Below are positions 9,997-20,413 of a DNA stretch of 25,265 nucleotides, piece by piece. Under the pieces are notes generated by a model. That model saw only the letters and a list, made by a program, of their open reading frames with translations. It ran no database searches and was not told the DNA's origin. The DNA is from Hymenopellis radicata. Its lineage: Eukaryota > Basidiomycota > Agaricomycetes > Agaricales > Physalacriaceae. Positions within the stretch are counted from its first letter, which is position 1. Every line of letters starts with the position of its first letter. Location: assembly GCA_015501595.1 (NCBI GenBank), contig JADNRX010000725.1, positions 1 to 25,265 of the forward strand, in the 5' to 3' direction. The translations under genes were made by a program, and so were the position numbers.

Positions 9997-10714
9997 TTGG
10001 CGCCTTTGACGCCTCTGGGAACGACAAAATCCTCGATAATCAGCTTTGGATTGCGAACAAGGAAGCAGTGGACTAGGACCAGCGTTGATGGCCTCGCCGG
10101 CCAGGCTTGGATTCCCGCAAAAAGTGCGTTTTTCCTGTCCTTTATCGCGTCATTTTTGGCTCATTTCATGCTAGATTTGTTCGAAATATGGCCGCACTTT
10201 GCGTGAGTTCTCCTTCTTCCTCAGTGATCAGATTTTCATTAATGAAGAAGACAGGGCATTCGCAAAGGCGGCGCTGGCTTCGCCACCACCTGGACAAACT
10301 ATCTGCGTCTAGAGGAACGGTTTCGTTGCCATGGAGACGGAGATCTGAATCTAGGACAGGCGTGGTTGTCCTCCTTTTGGTCCTGGCGAAATAGTGCGTA
10401 TTTTGATCAGGTCATTTTCAAGTTCTACTTCTGACCCGTTGCCATTAGATCCGATCTTCGCACTAGAAAACAGGGTACGTGTCGCTCCATCTGCTGCTGG
10501 TGGTTCTCATCGCATTCCCCATTAGACGACGCGAGGCGGCTTCGCCGCCTCCCCGAACAATCATACCAGTTTACAACAACGCCAGGACTTAGGAACATGT
10601 CATTTCGCGAATCTTAGGGCGTACGTTGGCCTCGCCGGCCCGGCTTTTTTTCTGGGAAAAAGGTCCCATTATTTCCTTTCAATTTCACGTTCAATCCTGA
10701 CTTAGTTTCATTAG
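9997..10714 (+). repeat. Three 270-bp modules with GC hairpins, unit 1
   Basis: Three consecutive modules start with a GC-rich palindrome: near 9997 (GGCGCCTTTGACGCC), 10274 (GCTGGCTTCGCCACC) and 10533 (GAGGCGGCTTCGCCGCCTC). The third is a perfect 8-bp stem with TTC loop. In modules 1 and 3, GGCCTCGCCGGCC(A/C)GGCTT follows about 95 bp later (about 10090 and 10629); module 2 has lost its core by a short deletion. Each module then has an intron-like GTNNGT..TTAG segment, and the first two also a short exon and a second intron. Spacing is about 260-277 bp. Confidence 0.65.
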
Positions 10715-10785
10715 TTCAACCACCGGCTTACAAGTGAATTTACCGCGAACTCCTTCTCTACGGACAATTCTTCGCTCTTGATGGC

Positions 10786-11640
10786 GATCTGAATCTTTCT
10801 GGGCCCAGGTTTCCGGACGGATTGGGACGTTTGGGCGGCGAACTTTTCGAGGTCCGTTACCTTGTGCTTCTTGAACTCTGGGGCTAATTCATTATTCCAG
10901 CGGTATGATGTTACACTGAACGTAGTGAACAGCGGCGCTCGCAATGTGAGCCTTTCACTGCGCGGATAACGACGTCTCCCCCCCGCCCCGATTTACGCCA
11001 CATTTCGCCTCTGGTCTCGCGTCACCTACGCTGTCGATAATCGTCGTCGTCGTGGACTACATTCTCTCCTCTTCGCCATCGCTTCCTCCCTCTAGCTGCC
11101 ACACTACGTACGCGCTAGGTCTCAACTTCCTTGGATTCCTTCTAATTCCCAACGCACTTACGCTGATCCGCCGGCCCTTTGCCCTAATTATAACCGCTGC
11201 CGCCGATTTGGATCTGATGGAGCTCGGCTTTATGGCCTCTTTAGGACTTGTCGGTTATGATTTGGTCTTTGGTACGTTATCGTGGTCTACGTTGTTTTTT
11301 GGACTAACGACTTAATCCAGGGCCTGGGCTCTCGTGTATTTGCCGTGAGCGGCGACCCTACCGCCGCTGCGCTCGCGCTGCGAGCTTATCGCTCGCTGCC
11401 TGGAGAACAGTGATTGTTGGACGTCCTTGCCACACTTCGATTTCGGACTCGTCCCGCCTGGACGCTGATACCCATGAGTTATCGTCTTTGAATACTGTAA
11501 CCCGCTGATGGGGATTTGGATCTGACGGAGCTCGGGTCTATGGACGCAGTCGGGCATGCTGGTAACATATTTGTCTTGGGTCTAGTTGGGTACGTTATTG
11601 TGTTCTGTCTCGCTTATTGAACTGATGACTTCTTCCAGTA
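10786..11640 (+). repeat. Duplicated exon-intron modules encoding DLDLTELG, unit 1
   Basis: GATTTGGATCTGANGGAGCTCGG recurs at 11205 and 11513, with a weaker relative at 10786 (GATCTGAATCTTTCTGGGCC). Each is followed by a 49-nt intron beginning GTACGTTA or GTCCGTTA and ending in CCAG. In one frame the copies read DLDLMELG, DLDLTELG and DLNLSGPR, so exon and intron were duplicated together. A minus-strand open frame (10711-10944) overlaps the first module, but the repeated plus-strand splice signals favour the plus strand. Confidence 0.55.
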
Positions 11641-11912
11641 CCTGAAACGCTATGGATATGCCACCCCTGCGCTCTCGCTACGAGCTCCTCACTGCCGGGG
11701 TAAGCATGGTTGTCGGTATTCTACGCCACACTCCAACTTGGTTCTCAGGCGAGTGGGACTTCGGCCTTTCTGCTCATCAGCGACAATTATAGCATCAGTT
11801 ACGGCGCCGTCTGTTTGGTTTCAAGGACGGCGATGTGGAGAAAGGGCTCTGTTCGTGTTGATCTCGGTGCCTTGGCTATCAGATCAAATTTGCGGAGCTA
11901 ACTCATTTGCAG

Positions 11913-12283
11913 GTCGTATCCATGGCGCGTTGATTCAGCCGTGGATTACCCTGCCTTGACGTTGATTTGGACTATGTGGGGATACATTTTGGCCGGGACG
12001 ACGATCCTGACAAGGCGCACTTTGGAACCGAGAGCGCGAACTATGCCACTGTACTGCTAGTAGAATCCCTCGCATAGGCGTACATAGACGTGTTAGAGCT
12101 ACATCCTGAATGAAATCCAAGTTGTCGAAATCTCTTGTGTGTGCAATGAACAAAGTCAAGAAGATCACTTCAGAATAGTGTTACTTATCGAGGCTGCAAA
12201 TGTGTATATCACGAATTCCACTCCATGGGGGGCCTCTACAGCGGCTAAAATACTTTGTAGAGTCTCGTACAAGATACTGCTAA
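11913..12283. other. End of unit 1, no assignable gene
   Basis: After the last intron-like segment the sequence runs into unit 2 without any visible junction feature. A DLD-containing plus frame (VDLDYVGIHFGRDDD near 11961) continues the modular region briefly. A minus-strand open frame crosses the monomer joint (12165-12650) but lacks an ATG and has no recognisable domain. No target duplication, transposon end or direct repeat marks the joint. Confidence 0.5.
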
Positions 12284-13710
12284 ACATGGTAAACACCCCA
12301 AGGCGGACTAGAACACAAACAAGGAGATAACCCACCTGTTGGAGGTTACGGAGAAGGCTATATCCCCGAAACCTCCAACGAAAGCTCCTTGCGGCGATGC
12401 AATCTGACGGTCCCAAAAACTTCGTGATCGATAGAATGGACCTAGAAGATGATGTCCGTCGGGTTGTTAAGTGGATTTCCAGCAGCCAATGAAAAGTATC
12501 ACTTCCGCTTGCTGAGCGGGTATCCCATGTCATGTCAACGTTCCAGGCGTTCAATCGGCTCGGAATTAGCGGTAAAACATCGGCGTTGAATGGTGCCATA
12601 TGGGCATAGTATCCCCAAGTGATCGGTATCCCTTGAAGTCGAACCACCACATGTCCGATTTCAAGACGCTTACACTAACTCGTCTTCGTGTCTTTCCGCG
12701 CTCTCCTACCTCTAGATGACTTGAATTTACCTGGAGGTTGGTCTGTGGCTTACTTAATTCGAATTCCGATGGTTGCTGAGCTGGAGAACGCGTTCTGAAG
12801 ACGACTTTTCGCGTCAAGACGCTCAGCGAGGCATGTGGACCCTGCACATCGATAGCACGAGGATCTCCTGGACCCTATGACGCATCAACAATCTCATCTG
12901 GTCTATCTCGGATGCGGGGAAGTGACGACAGTGGTCGTCTTCCTCCTCCGTCCCTCTGAGACTTTTCGTGAAAACGCGTTTCCCGCTCTATTTTGGTATA
13001 TCTAACGCCTCCATTAGGTATATGTAGCCTGACTAGAGTATCTGCAACTTTAATCCCGCCTTTGAACGAATCCAATTCAGCGTTAACGTCCCATTCGCGC
13101 AATGTCAGCAACACCCAGACAAGGTTCGTACCTTTCCGTGTTTCAACGGGCTTAATTTCGTGCTGACTGATCTCACATGTTAATAGAACGTAACCGGGCG
13201 CCTTTCTCTGTGCTCGCAAGGATGTAATTGGCAACGCGAAGTCTTTGTGCGGGTGGAAAAGACATTCAGTAAGTTTTCAATATCTCCGGGTCTGGATGCA
13301 CCGCCATGACTCCCATCAGACCATCAAGGGTAGACCCTGCATCTAATTCCAGCGCTTTAGCTTGTGGAAGATTGTTTTGAGGACGGGAAAGTGCCTACGG
13401 TGCGTTTTAGAGGAGGAGGTAAGTTCTATTTGCTTTGGTTCACTGCTTGCCTTGAGGTCTGACACCTCTCAAGATTCGAGTGTACTCATTCTCGCAATGA
13501 TAATTGTTTCGCTGTCTCATGTGCAGGGCGACGAATCTAGAAGAAGCGAGATAATGTGGCGGCGCAATATGCGCCCGAATATTGGAAAGATTTCCTTAGG
13601 TCCGACGGTCGCGCATCACTGCAGTTGGTTACCCGGATGTATTTACGTCTCTGATGGATCCTAGAGGGTTGAGAATGGGAATAAAAGGCGATGGGATTCT
13701 GGTAGAATCC
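12284..13710. other. Unit 2 counterpart of the unassigned edge
   Basis: Collinear with 1-1418. The first 330 bp differ at many positions from unit 1, including small insertions that break its short plus frame. From about 12620 to 13690 the units differ at only about eight positions, roughly 99% identical by eye. The minus-strand open frame of unit 1 (596-988) is preserved at 12875-13268. No gene can be assigned with confidence. Confidence 0.45.
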
Positions 13711-14620
13711 CAGACTCCTTCCCATTCGCTCTTACGCCCAGCAAAATAATCTCACTTCCTTGGGTGGGGTGGATGGAAGGATCTGGAATAGATTACGAAC
13801 ACATTTTGATCTAATCTAGTTGTTATCTCTTATCTCCCTTATCTTAGCTCTCCCATCAAACCTTAATTATTTAGCTAGGGCGTAAGAGCGACTGGCATAA
13901 CTTGCAAGGTTTGTTTGTTTGGCTGCGTCATCTGGAATATTTCCTCACAGGCTCAAGTGCACCGAGGACAGTGTGGCGTAGTAATGCTGGTTTCTGTAGA
14001 CTCCCAAGATTCATCCGGTGGCATTTTCCAATAATAAAATAGTCCATTGCATGTCAAAGAGTAGGCTACAGCAGGAAGACGAAGGAGATACAAAAAAAAT
14101 AGGTATAATGCACCGCGGCAGCTTGATGGAAATCATGGACACAATTCTGTACTTAATATCGAGGCAACGCCGCCGCAACGGCACACTCAGCGGCGCTCGA
14201 CGCGACAGCAACTGCCTAGTGCTGCCCTACTTGTAGCGTCAATTATCGCTGAGTTTGGGCTCTTTGCGCCCGTGTCGACAAGAAAAATGAAAATCTCGGT
14301 GTCCTTCATGCGAGTAGCACTGTCGGGAGTGCAGGGTTCCAGAACGAGTGAGTGTGGATCGATACTCATGCTGACGGTGCATGCGGTACGGTGGTGGAGG
14401 AGCCGGGGAGAACCAAACAAAGCACGCACCGGCTGACAAGTTATGCCAGTCGCTCTTACGCCCTAGCAGAATAATTAAGGTTTGGAGTACTTATATAAGC
14501 ATCAAAATACGATCGAGGGTTCGAATCACGGTCAAGACACTTTATTTTCAACGCCACATATCGCCGCACAGGGATTTAGGATTATTCTGCTGGGCGTAAG
14601 AGCGAATGGGAAGGAGTCTG
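13711..14620. mobile_element. 910-bp non-autonomous element, 41-bp TIRs, 9-bp TSD
   Basis: Unit 1 has the uninterrupted site near 1418, so this insertion is directly visible. The 41-bp terminal inverted repeats are 13711-13751 (begins CAGACTCCTTCCCATTCGCT) and 14580-14620 (ends AAGGAGTCTG), with one mismatch. The flanking duplication is GTAGAATCC at 13702-13710 and 14621-14629. Because flank and element bases coincide, it could also be read as 7 or 8 bp. An 8-bp duplication with CAG termini would suit hAT; 9 bp with long TIRs would suit Mutator-like elements. No transposase frame is visible; the interior carries only short meaningless frames. A nested second inverted repeat (13861-13904 and 14437-14480) gives it a composite structure. 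Confidence 0.92.
13861..14480. repeat. Internal 44-bp inverted repeat inside the 910-bp element
   Basis: Arms at 13861-13904 (begins CCTTAATTATTTAGCTAGGG) and 14437-14480 (begins CAAGTTATGCCAGTCGCTCT) match at 42 of 44 positions. They share the core GCTCTTACGCCC(T)AGCA with the outer TIRs. The element ends are therefore two small inverted-repeat modules (13711-13904, 194 bp, and 14437-14620, 184 bp) flanking a 532-bp centre of unknown origin. Confidence 0.85.
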
Positions 14621-14806
14621 GTAGAATCCATCATTCCTCTCTCGCATTCTTCCCTCCTCTACTACTCCTACTCGGCTCTCCAGGGCCATACTTTGCCTCA
14701 GACTTATACTTCCTTTCTCCCTCGAGTCCTCTCTGTGTCGCCGCCGCCGTTCTCGCTACCGCGTTCCCGACGCGTTTAAAACGTGACGGGGTTGCTCATG
14801 TGACAG

Positions 14807-16387
14807 GTATGTCTCCTCCTTCCCACCATCACCGTTGATTTTCTCGCTTACTGCCGCCCTCCCTCAGCACCGTTTTCCTTGGCCTTCACTGCTCTGGTAC
14901 GTCTCATTTGTTGGCCTCGTCGACGACTAGCTCGCTGACGACTGTTTCCAGATTTCTTGTGTGCGCTGTCTAGCGCGGCGTGGAGGACCTTAAGGCAACT
15001 CTCGTACTTGGACATTGCCTTGGGCTACGACCCGCTTGGTGCGTCATCACCCTAGCTGGTTACAGCCCTAGTTACTCACCACCTTTTATCAGACGTCGAG
15101 TAGGCCGCCTGGGAGTTGCTTTGTTCCTACACGGTTCGTGCAGCCATTCCACATTCTCCTTCCCCATTTATATCCTGTGTTACAGATGTGCGCCGTCCGC
15201 GCCATGGCCTGGAGCCCTAGACGACTTGTGCAGGCAACTTTTCCCGCCAATCCCGTTCTCGGACTGCTTAGGCCGGGTTTCGACCTTACATGGTAAGCAG
15301 ACTTTGGTGATTTCTTGTTCAGGCTCCCACTAACGATTCCAACAGACTCCGGGATTATAACAGCGTCTCCACGTCGCTCGGGACCTTGTCTTCGCGACGT
15401 GTCCTTTTCCCATTTGGCTTCGCGCCGGTGGGAGCGACGCTTCTCTGGACACAGCGGATAACTCGCCCCACCCTCATCATTGGTCTTCCTGACATCTTCA
15501 ACGACACCGCCGCTATCCCAGAAAGGATACGTTTTAGGGATACGTCTCATCCCAGAGCACTGCGTCGATGACGGCAGTGTTTAGTATCGTGGGTATGTGT
15601 GGGTCGGGATCGTGTTCGGGCTGGCCCGTGAAGTTTTGTCCTGTTGGGCAGACGGTTTTGCATGGTGGGTTCTATCCCATTCAGTCTAAGGCGGGACTCA
15701 TCATCCACAGGGTTTTCAATTCAAGTGGTGTCCGTATCGGACGACTTACAGACACGGTAAGCCGACTTTGCTGTGTTGGTGCTCTTAACTAACCTGATGT
15801 GACATAGGTCAGGCCCTCTGGCCGGCGTCTCTTCCATCGTTATGGTCTCTGGTAAGTTTCCCGAAGTCGATGTGAATGTCCTTGTACTAATGACATTTTA
15901 AGACACCTTGGGATCCGTTGATGAGTCGACGCGGACATTACGCGCCTCGTCTCGAACATCACTTCTGTCTGGACTCGCGGATCGCCCGACGTCGGTCCAC
16001 ACACCACGATGAATGGCACGACGTCGGGATTCTTCTCAACCCCGACGACTTGAATTTGTTCTGTTCGGACTCTCGCTAACCGACTCTGACAGGCTTGTGA
16101 CTATAATCGGTGCCCTCCTTAATGCGACGCTGCCTTTGTGATGAGTGTGTGAGCTGGCTGTATGACTGGGCGGTGTAGGGTGTGACGTCCTCGCGTGCGG
16201 CGGATTCGCCAGATGTGGCTCGATTCATGGGCGGGAGGTTGGGATACTGTACCTTAATTGTACCGCGACGTCCGGGTGTGTTGATGAGCTTGTTGAAGGA
16301 TGAAGCTCCCGACGCTCTCATCACGACACGGTAAGCATTCTTATTCGGATGAATTTCGTATTAAATTAATGGATATACCTTACACAG
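14807..16387 (+). pseudogene. Intron-rich relic, unit 2, with internal deletion
   Basis: Counterpart of 1600-3778. Retained introns include 14807-14867, 15293-15345, 15757-15807, 15852-15902 and 16331-16387, with the same lengths as in unit 1 to within a base. The long exon of unit 1 (2162-2588) is here interrupted by an in-frame TGA near 15567. About 508 bp equivalent to 3029-3536 are missing at 16140/16141, and another 55-60 bp near 16054 removed the donor of one intron. This copy cannot encode the same product. Function unknown. Confidence 0.5.
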
Positions 16388-16626
16388 TCGCACCGACAGC
16401 TCTACCGTGTTCCAGCTCTTTCGCGACTTTGTTCTAACCTTGCTGTGCTTACTCCCCTTGTATGCTGACAGTTATTCTACAATGTATGGTACAGTGTCCT
16501 TCAGGCGGTGTGTCCCGACAGTTAATCTACAACTTTGTATGGTATAGCGATGTGGGGAAAGTACGTCTTCCCCCGTGAGTTTGAGACCCCAAGGGAAGAA
16601 CCTCCTCCTCGAGTAAGAACCCGAAT

Positions 16627-18999
16627 TTAGTTATCCTGGTCTCTCGACTTCTCCGAAGCCTCCTTCGCCGCAGCCTCTACAACAGCGCAATGGCTATCGC
16701 AGCAGCCTCCCAGAAAAATGCCAATCCTAGCTCTGTCCATTTCCTTAGTCTGGTCATTGCGCCTCTGACCGCGCTTTTCCTCAAGCAGGTTGAAACATCT
16801 GAAATCAACGATGACGGCGCTGAAATGGATCCCGATGGCGTCTTGGTCGTCCGGTTTCACGGGCGGTGTGATGATGATGTTGCGCGGGTGCATGTAGTTA
16901 TGGCCCAACCCACAGTGGTGTATGGTCTGCAACGACTCAAAGCATATGTGTAACTATAGTCGGAGGGTTGATAAATAAGTGCAGCGGTTTCCAGGTTTGA
17001 CATACTCACCACTTTCTTATACAGGCCAAGGTGCTGATTCCATGCTTCTGAGTTGTCCTCGGAGCATGCAAAGGACTTGTAGAAATCATGCAAGGTGCCG
17101 CCCTTGACGTACTCCAGAACTAGAACGTAAGCTGCCTCATTATTTGGCATGTTCAACTTTGACCGTCAGACTCGTGATGGGACAGATCCAATCGAAATAT
17201 TGAACGCACGTCGAAAAGCCCAAACATATACGGAACAGCCATGCCTTGAATCACGCCAAGTTTCTCATACGCCAGGGCCTCGCTCCCAGCTAGCTGACGG
17301 CGAGTGTCCTGAAAGCTTTTCAAGGCGGATTGTTGGTAAATCTTCAAAACGACTCGTTCTTCTAGGCGCGGGCCATTGCCAATTTGTGTAACAGGCACGA
17401 CGTTGGCTTCCCACATCTGGCACAGCCGTTCCTCCTCTCCCTCATCTTCGTAGTCGTCCTCCGAAAGTCTCTTCGACGGTATTGGTTTCACCAGCCGAAG
17501 ACGAAACGTCTGCTCACCTCCAGATTGAGCAAACAAAGGCAGGGCTCTCTCATTCGCGGCCTGGGCGCATTTATCGAACACGAGGACTTGCGCGCCAAAG
17601 TCGTAAGTCCGCATGAGAGGATTGCGTTGGGCTTCTCTGGCATAAGTCTGGACACCCGCCCTGAAAGCAGCAACTTCTTCAGCGTTGTTGGCGTCGAAAG
17701 GGAGATAAAAGAGCGGCCGGCAGTCCTCCGTCTCTCCATCTGCAGTGATGCGACAAGGGCGAGGGGATTATAGGAAGCGATGATGGAAGGAAGGCGATCT
17801 CTGGTCTCGAATGCGGATCCTCTCTTTCTTCTCCCGCTACGCCTACAAACCTTTCCCAATGAAGCTTCTTTATAACCGCCTTCCCTTCACCTTTAGCCCA
17901 TTCCGTAAACTTGGCGCGATTGCCGTCGCGGACCACCCCAAGCAGACGGTTTGGGGATTCCCATGGTTCTGCCCAATCTAACAACTCCTTACGAGATCCA
18001 AATGAACTATGTGCAAAATCAACCAGGATAATCCAGCCCAATGGAGTAAGCATGACATTCTCGAGGGAAATATCCAGATGCAGCACTCGAACACCCGCAT
18101 GATTGAGATACTTGTACTGGTTGTGGAGTTTCTCGATCTGCGGAAGGAACTGGATGAGCCCTGTAAAAACGAAGCTAAAGCACGCGCTTACAATCGCTGA
18201 AAGTTCGGACATGCATTTGTTCTGCTTTTCGGGGTCACGAGCGGCGGCGCAGAACTCTCTAGACCAAGCACCCAAGGTTTTTCCCGGGATCGGTTCGAAA
18301 ATCAAGACGATAGCTTCTTCGCCACTTGGCATCAGGACCTGTGTTTCTAAAATAAGAGAATGAAAAGGAATATTGCACGTAACTGACTGACCTTCGTCTT
18401 GCCGTAGTAGTACGGAACGGTGCGTCCTTGAAGACTGGCCAGACCGCGTTCATCACGGTACAGAACGTGTTCCGTGTTCGCCAACCAGTGGGGGTATTGG
18501 AATTTGGTCGGCAATCCAAACTCGGCTACATTCGGCTCAGGATAGGGAAGTAGAGATGGTTGAAAGATTTTGAGAATCGTAACACCTATATTGTTATTCT
18601 GATCATCAAAGACCTTCGCTGACCAGACTTGGGACCACTGTGGCTCCTCCTCCTCTTCCAGATTCGACACAGGACTGTACGCCTGTTTAGGCTTGCTGAG
18701 GACAAAACGGAAAGCCGCCTTGTTCGGAGATTGGCGAATGGCCTCGGATCTCGACGGTTTTCGGTGTGGTCAACCAGAGGATGTGGTTCCACCATTGCGT
18801 GGAACGACCAGCCAGCGTGCAAAGGGTCTTCAAGAGCCTTTTCCTTCAGGTCTTCCAGCCTTTTAACATGTTCCTCGATGGATCCTCTCAGGTTCGTAGG
18901 GTCGATGTCACTCGGGAGAGGAAACTCTAGCTCGAAAGAACCCGTGTAGGTGACTTCATTGTCTGTTGGACTGGGATGTGATGGGGGAGAAGTGGACAT
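16627..18999 (-). pseudogene. Kinase-pseudokinase gene, frameshifted copy
   Basis: Same five-exon structure as the intact copy: 18999-18392, 18338-18192, 18137-17210, 17156-17010 and 16953-16627, with introns of 53, 54, 53 and 56 nt. Two indels disrupt the frame. A net 4-base loss near 18719-18735 sits before the beta strands of domain 1. A 5-base deletion near 17762-17768 separates the two kinase domains. The first forces early termination of a product started at 18999. Catalytic motifs (HLD with DFA in domain 1, HNY with DFR in domain 2) remain readable between the breaks, and exons outside the lesions are about 97% identical to unit 1. The intron length differences (+2, -4, 0, +4) support the intron calls. 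Decay appears recent. Confidence 0.88.
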
Positions 19000-19233
19000 C
19001 TTGGACTTGCGAAGTGATGGTGCAGACGCAAGATGTGTTCGGAACCGAAACGGCCCTGCGTGTAAGTATGTAGTTGCGCGCTTAAGCGAATCAAAGCAGG
19101 GGCTAAGGATCGGTTTCCTCAAAACGCAATTGAAGCCTGGCGAGCATGGGAGACGAATTCACAAACTGCAAGTGAGATGGGATGCACGTCTAGATTGGCT
19201 ATATGATAGATTAAATAAGTAACATGATAACCC

Positions 19234-20355
19234 TCAAACATAGTTGGCAAAGAGCGGAATTAACGACTGTGCCAAGGTATAACTAAACACCAGTTTGGGA
19301 CCTACAACCAGGATCTACAAAGAACTTATCAGTGCGATGTTTGGCAAGAACAAGTCAACCCACCTTTGGTGTAAGACCCTTGAACAGTGCGAGCGGACCC
19401 TCGTTCTTGATGAGGTCCTTGAAGACGGTCATACCGGACGTCTTACTCTCGAAGTTGGCATTTTGGATACGCGTTTTGATGACATCGAGCGGTGCGGCGA
19501 CGGTGATGGAGGCGACGGCACCCGCTATAGACGCGATAAAGTTTTGTCCCCACGTCGCCTGGGAGTAGTCCTTGATGCCGAGGACGTAGTCTTTTGTGAA
19601 CGCGGAGGCACCGAATAGGGAGAAACTGCCGGGTGCGTTGCGGGCCATGGTCCACCCCCAGCCACGGTAGAGGGCACCGCGCTCTTCCATCACGATGCGT
19701 AGGATGCCTCGCCCTCTGAACGCCTCCGGGTTGACTTGGCGTTTGATCTTGAGGACGTCGAGCGGGAGCAGGACGACCTCGCCAATACCCGTGAGACTGC
19801 CTGCAGTCGCCTGCATCATGAGCTTGCCCTTGCGGTCGCCGAAAGTATTCCTGAACTGGGTGCCGTAGTGATGCGTAATGAGGTCGTTAAACCACGGCTG
19901 CCCGCCAAACTTGTACACCCGCTGTGAGACCTTGTACCCCGCCGCGTAGCCGAGCCCGGGGAATAATGACATGGCCTTTTTGGCGACGCTGGCGCCAGCA
20001 TGCTCGCGGAAAATGACCTGCGTGATGCCGACTTGTGATACCTGCGCGAATATAGCTGTTAGCTGATGCCAGCGAAAAGCGCGCGTCGACACGCACCTGC
20101 GCCGTGTTGCTCATCAGGCGCTTTGCTATCGTGTCGACCGGGTGGAATATGAGCAGTTCAGCAATACCTGGCAAGGTCAGTCAGCGGGCATTGTAACATG
20201 GGAAAAGTGGGGAGCGTACCGGACGTGCCGAGCCCAGGATGCGGGCGGTATTGGACTCTTTTCCCTTTCCAGACGGTGGTGGAGCTCCCATCGCGATGAG
20301 GACATCCACCATGCATCCGGCCATCTCGACTCTCCACCTCACCTACATCTCCCAT
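19234..20355 (-). CDS. GGC1: Mitochondrial GTP/GDP carrier, second copy with altered N-terminus
   Basis: Exons 2-4 (20167-20097, 20041-19364, 19314-19234) are intact and about 99% identical to unit 1. I saw two amino-acid changes (A to S in KVAQRVY, I to V in TQIIFRE), the other differences being silent. All three PxDxxK/R signatures are kept. Exon 1 has lost one C near 20228 (GTGCCGAG against GTGCCCGAG), so the ancestral start ATG at 20289-20291 is out of frame with exon 2. An ATG at 20353-20355 in another frame (MGDVGEVESRDGR..) is open to the exon 1 donor at phase 1 and would rejoin the carrier frame, giving a different and longer N-terminus. Whether this works for import is unknown; otherwise it is a young pseudogene. 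The 55-nt second intron (20042-20096) is 5 nt longer than in unit 1. Confidence 0.82.
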
Positions 20356-20413
20356 ACTCCATCCCAAGCCGGTCGCGGTTGGTGAAGGTTATGGCGTTGG
20401 ATGCCTGTCGTGT

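Larger units (their letters stand above)
9280..11912 (+). pseudogene. Second intron-punctuated modular region, unit 1
   Basis: Plus-strand introns read as 9280-9328, 10124-10174, 10203-10254, 10394-10448, 10475-10525, 10663-10714, 10852-10900, 11272-11320, 11590-11638, 11700-11748 and 11867-11912. All are 46-55 nt. Branch sites include GAGCTAAAA, GGGCTAATTC, GACTAACGAC, AACTGATGAC and GAGCTAACTC. Nearly all are matched in unit 2. Several exons are open: for example the frame before 11272 contains ..ADLDLMELGFMASLG.., and that before 11590 contains ..DLDLTELGSMDAVG... Others carry stops, and exon lengths differ by one base between units, so a single intact protein could not be built. It may be one long many-exon gene in decay, several genes, or a spliced non-coding transcript. 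No family recognised. Confidence 0.5.
1..12283 (+). repeat. Tandem unit 1 (about 12.3 kb monomer)
   Basis: The first monomer of a head-to-tail duplication. Every landmark recurs in the same order and orientation in the second half of the window: kinase gene, mitochondrial carrier, CTCTTCG minisatellite, GGCGGCTTCGCCGCC hairpins and intron-punctuated modules. The last bases before 12284 (..GATACTGCTAAA) match the last bases of the window, and the first bases of the window match those from 12284 onward, so the monomer joint is seamless. This unit holds the intact versions of both recognisable genes and lacks the two transposon insertions seen in unit 2. The true unit boundary cannot be fixed because the window edges fall at the same repeat phase. 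Confidence 0.95.

Noticed and set aside
10711..10944. Minus-strand open frame of 77 codons with ordinary-looking composition, present in both units
   Set aside because: It has no ATG start and runs straight through a plus-strand 49-nt intron whose signals recur in sister modules. Kept only as an unresolved alternative.
14500..14550. GGTTCGAATC, resembling a tRNA B box, inside the 910-bp element
   Set aside because: No matching T-stem, acceptor stem or anticodon arm can be folded around it, and no A box lies at the right distance.
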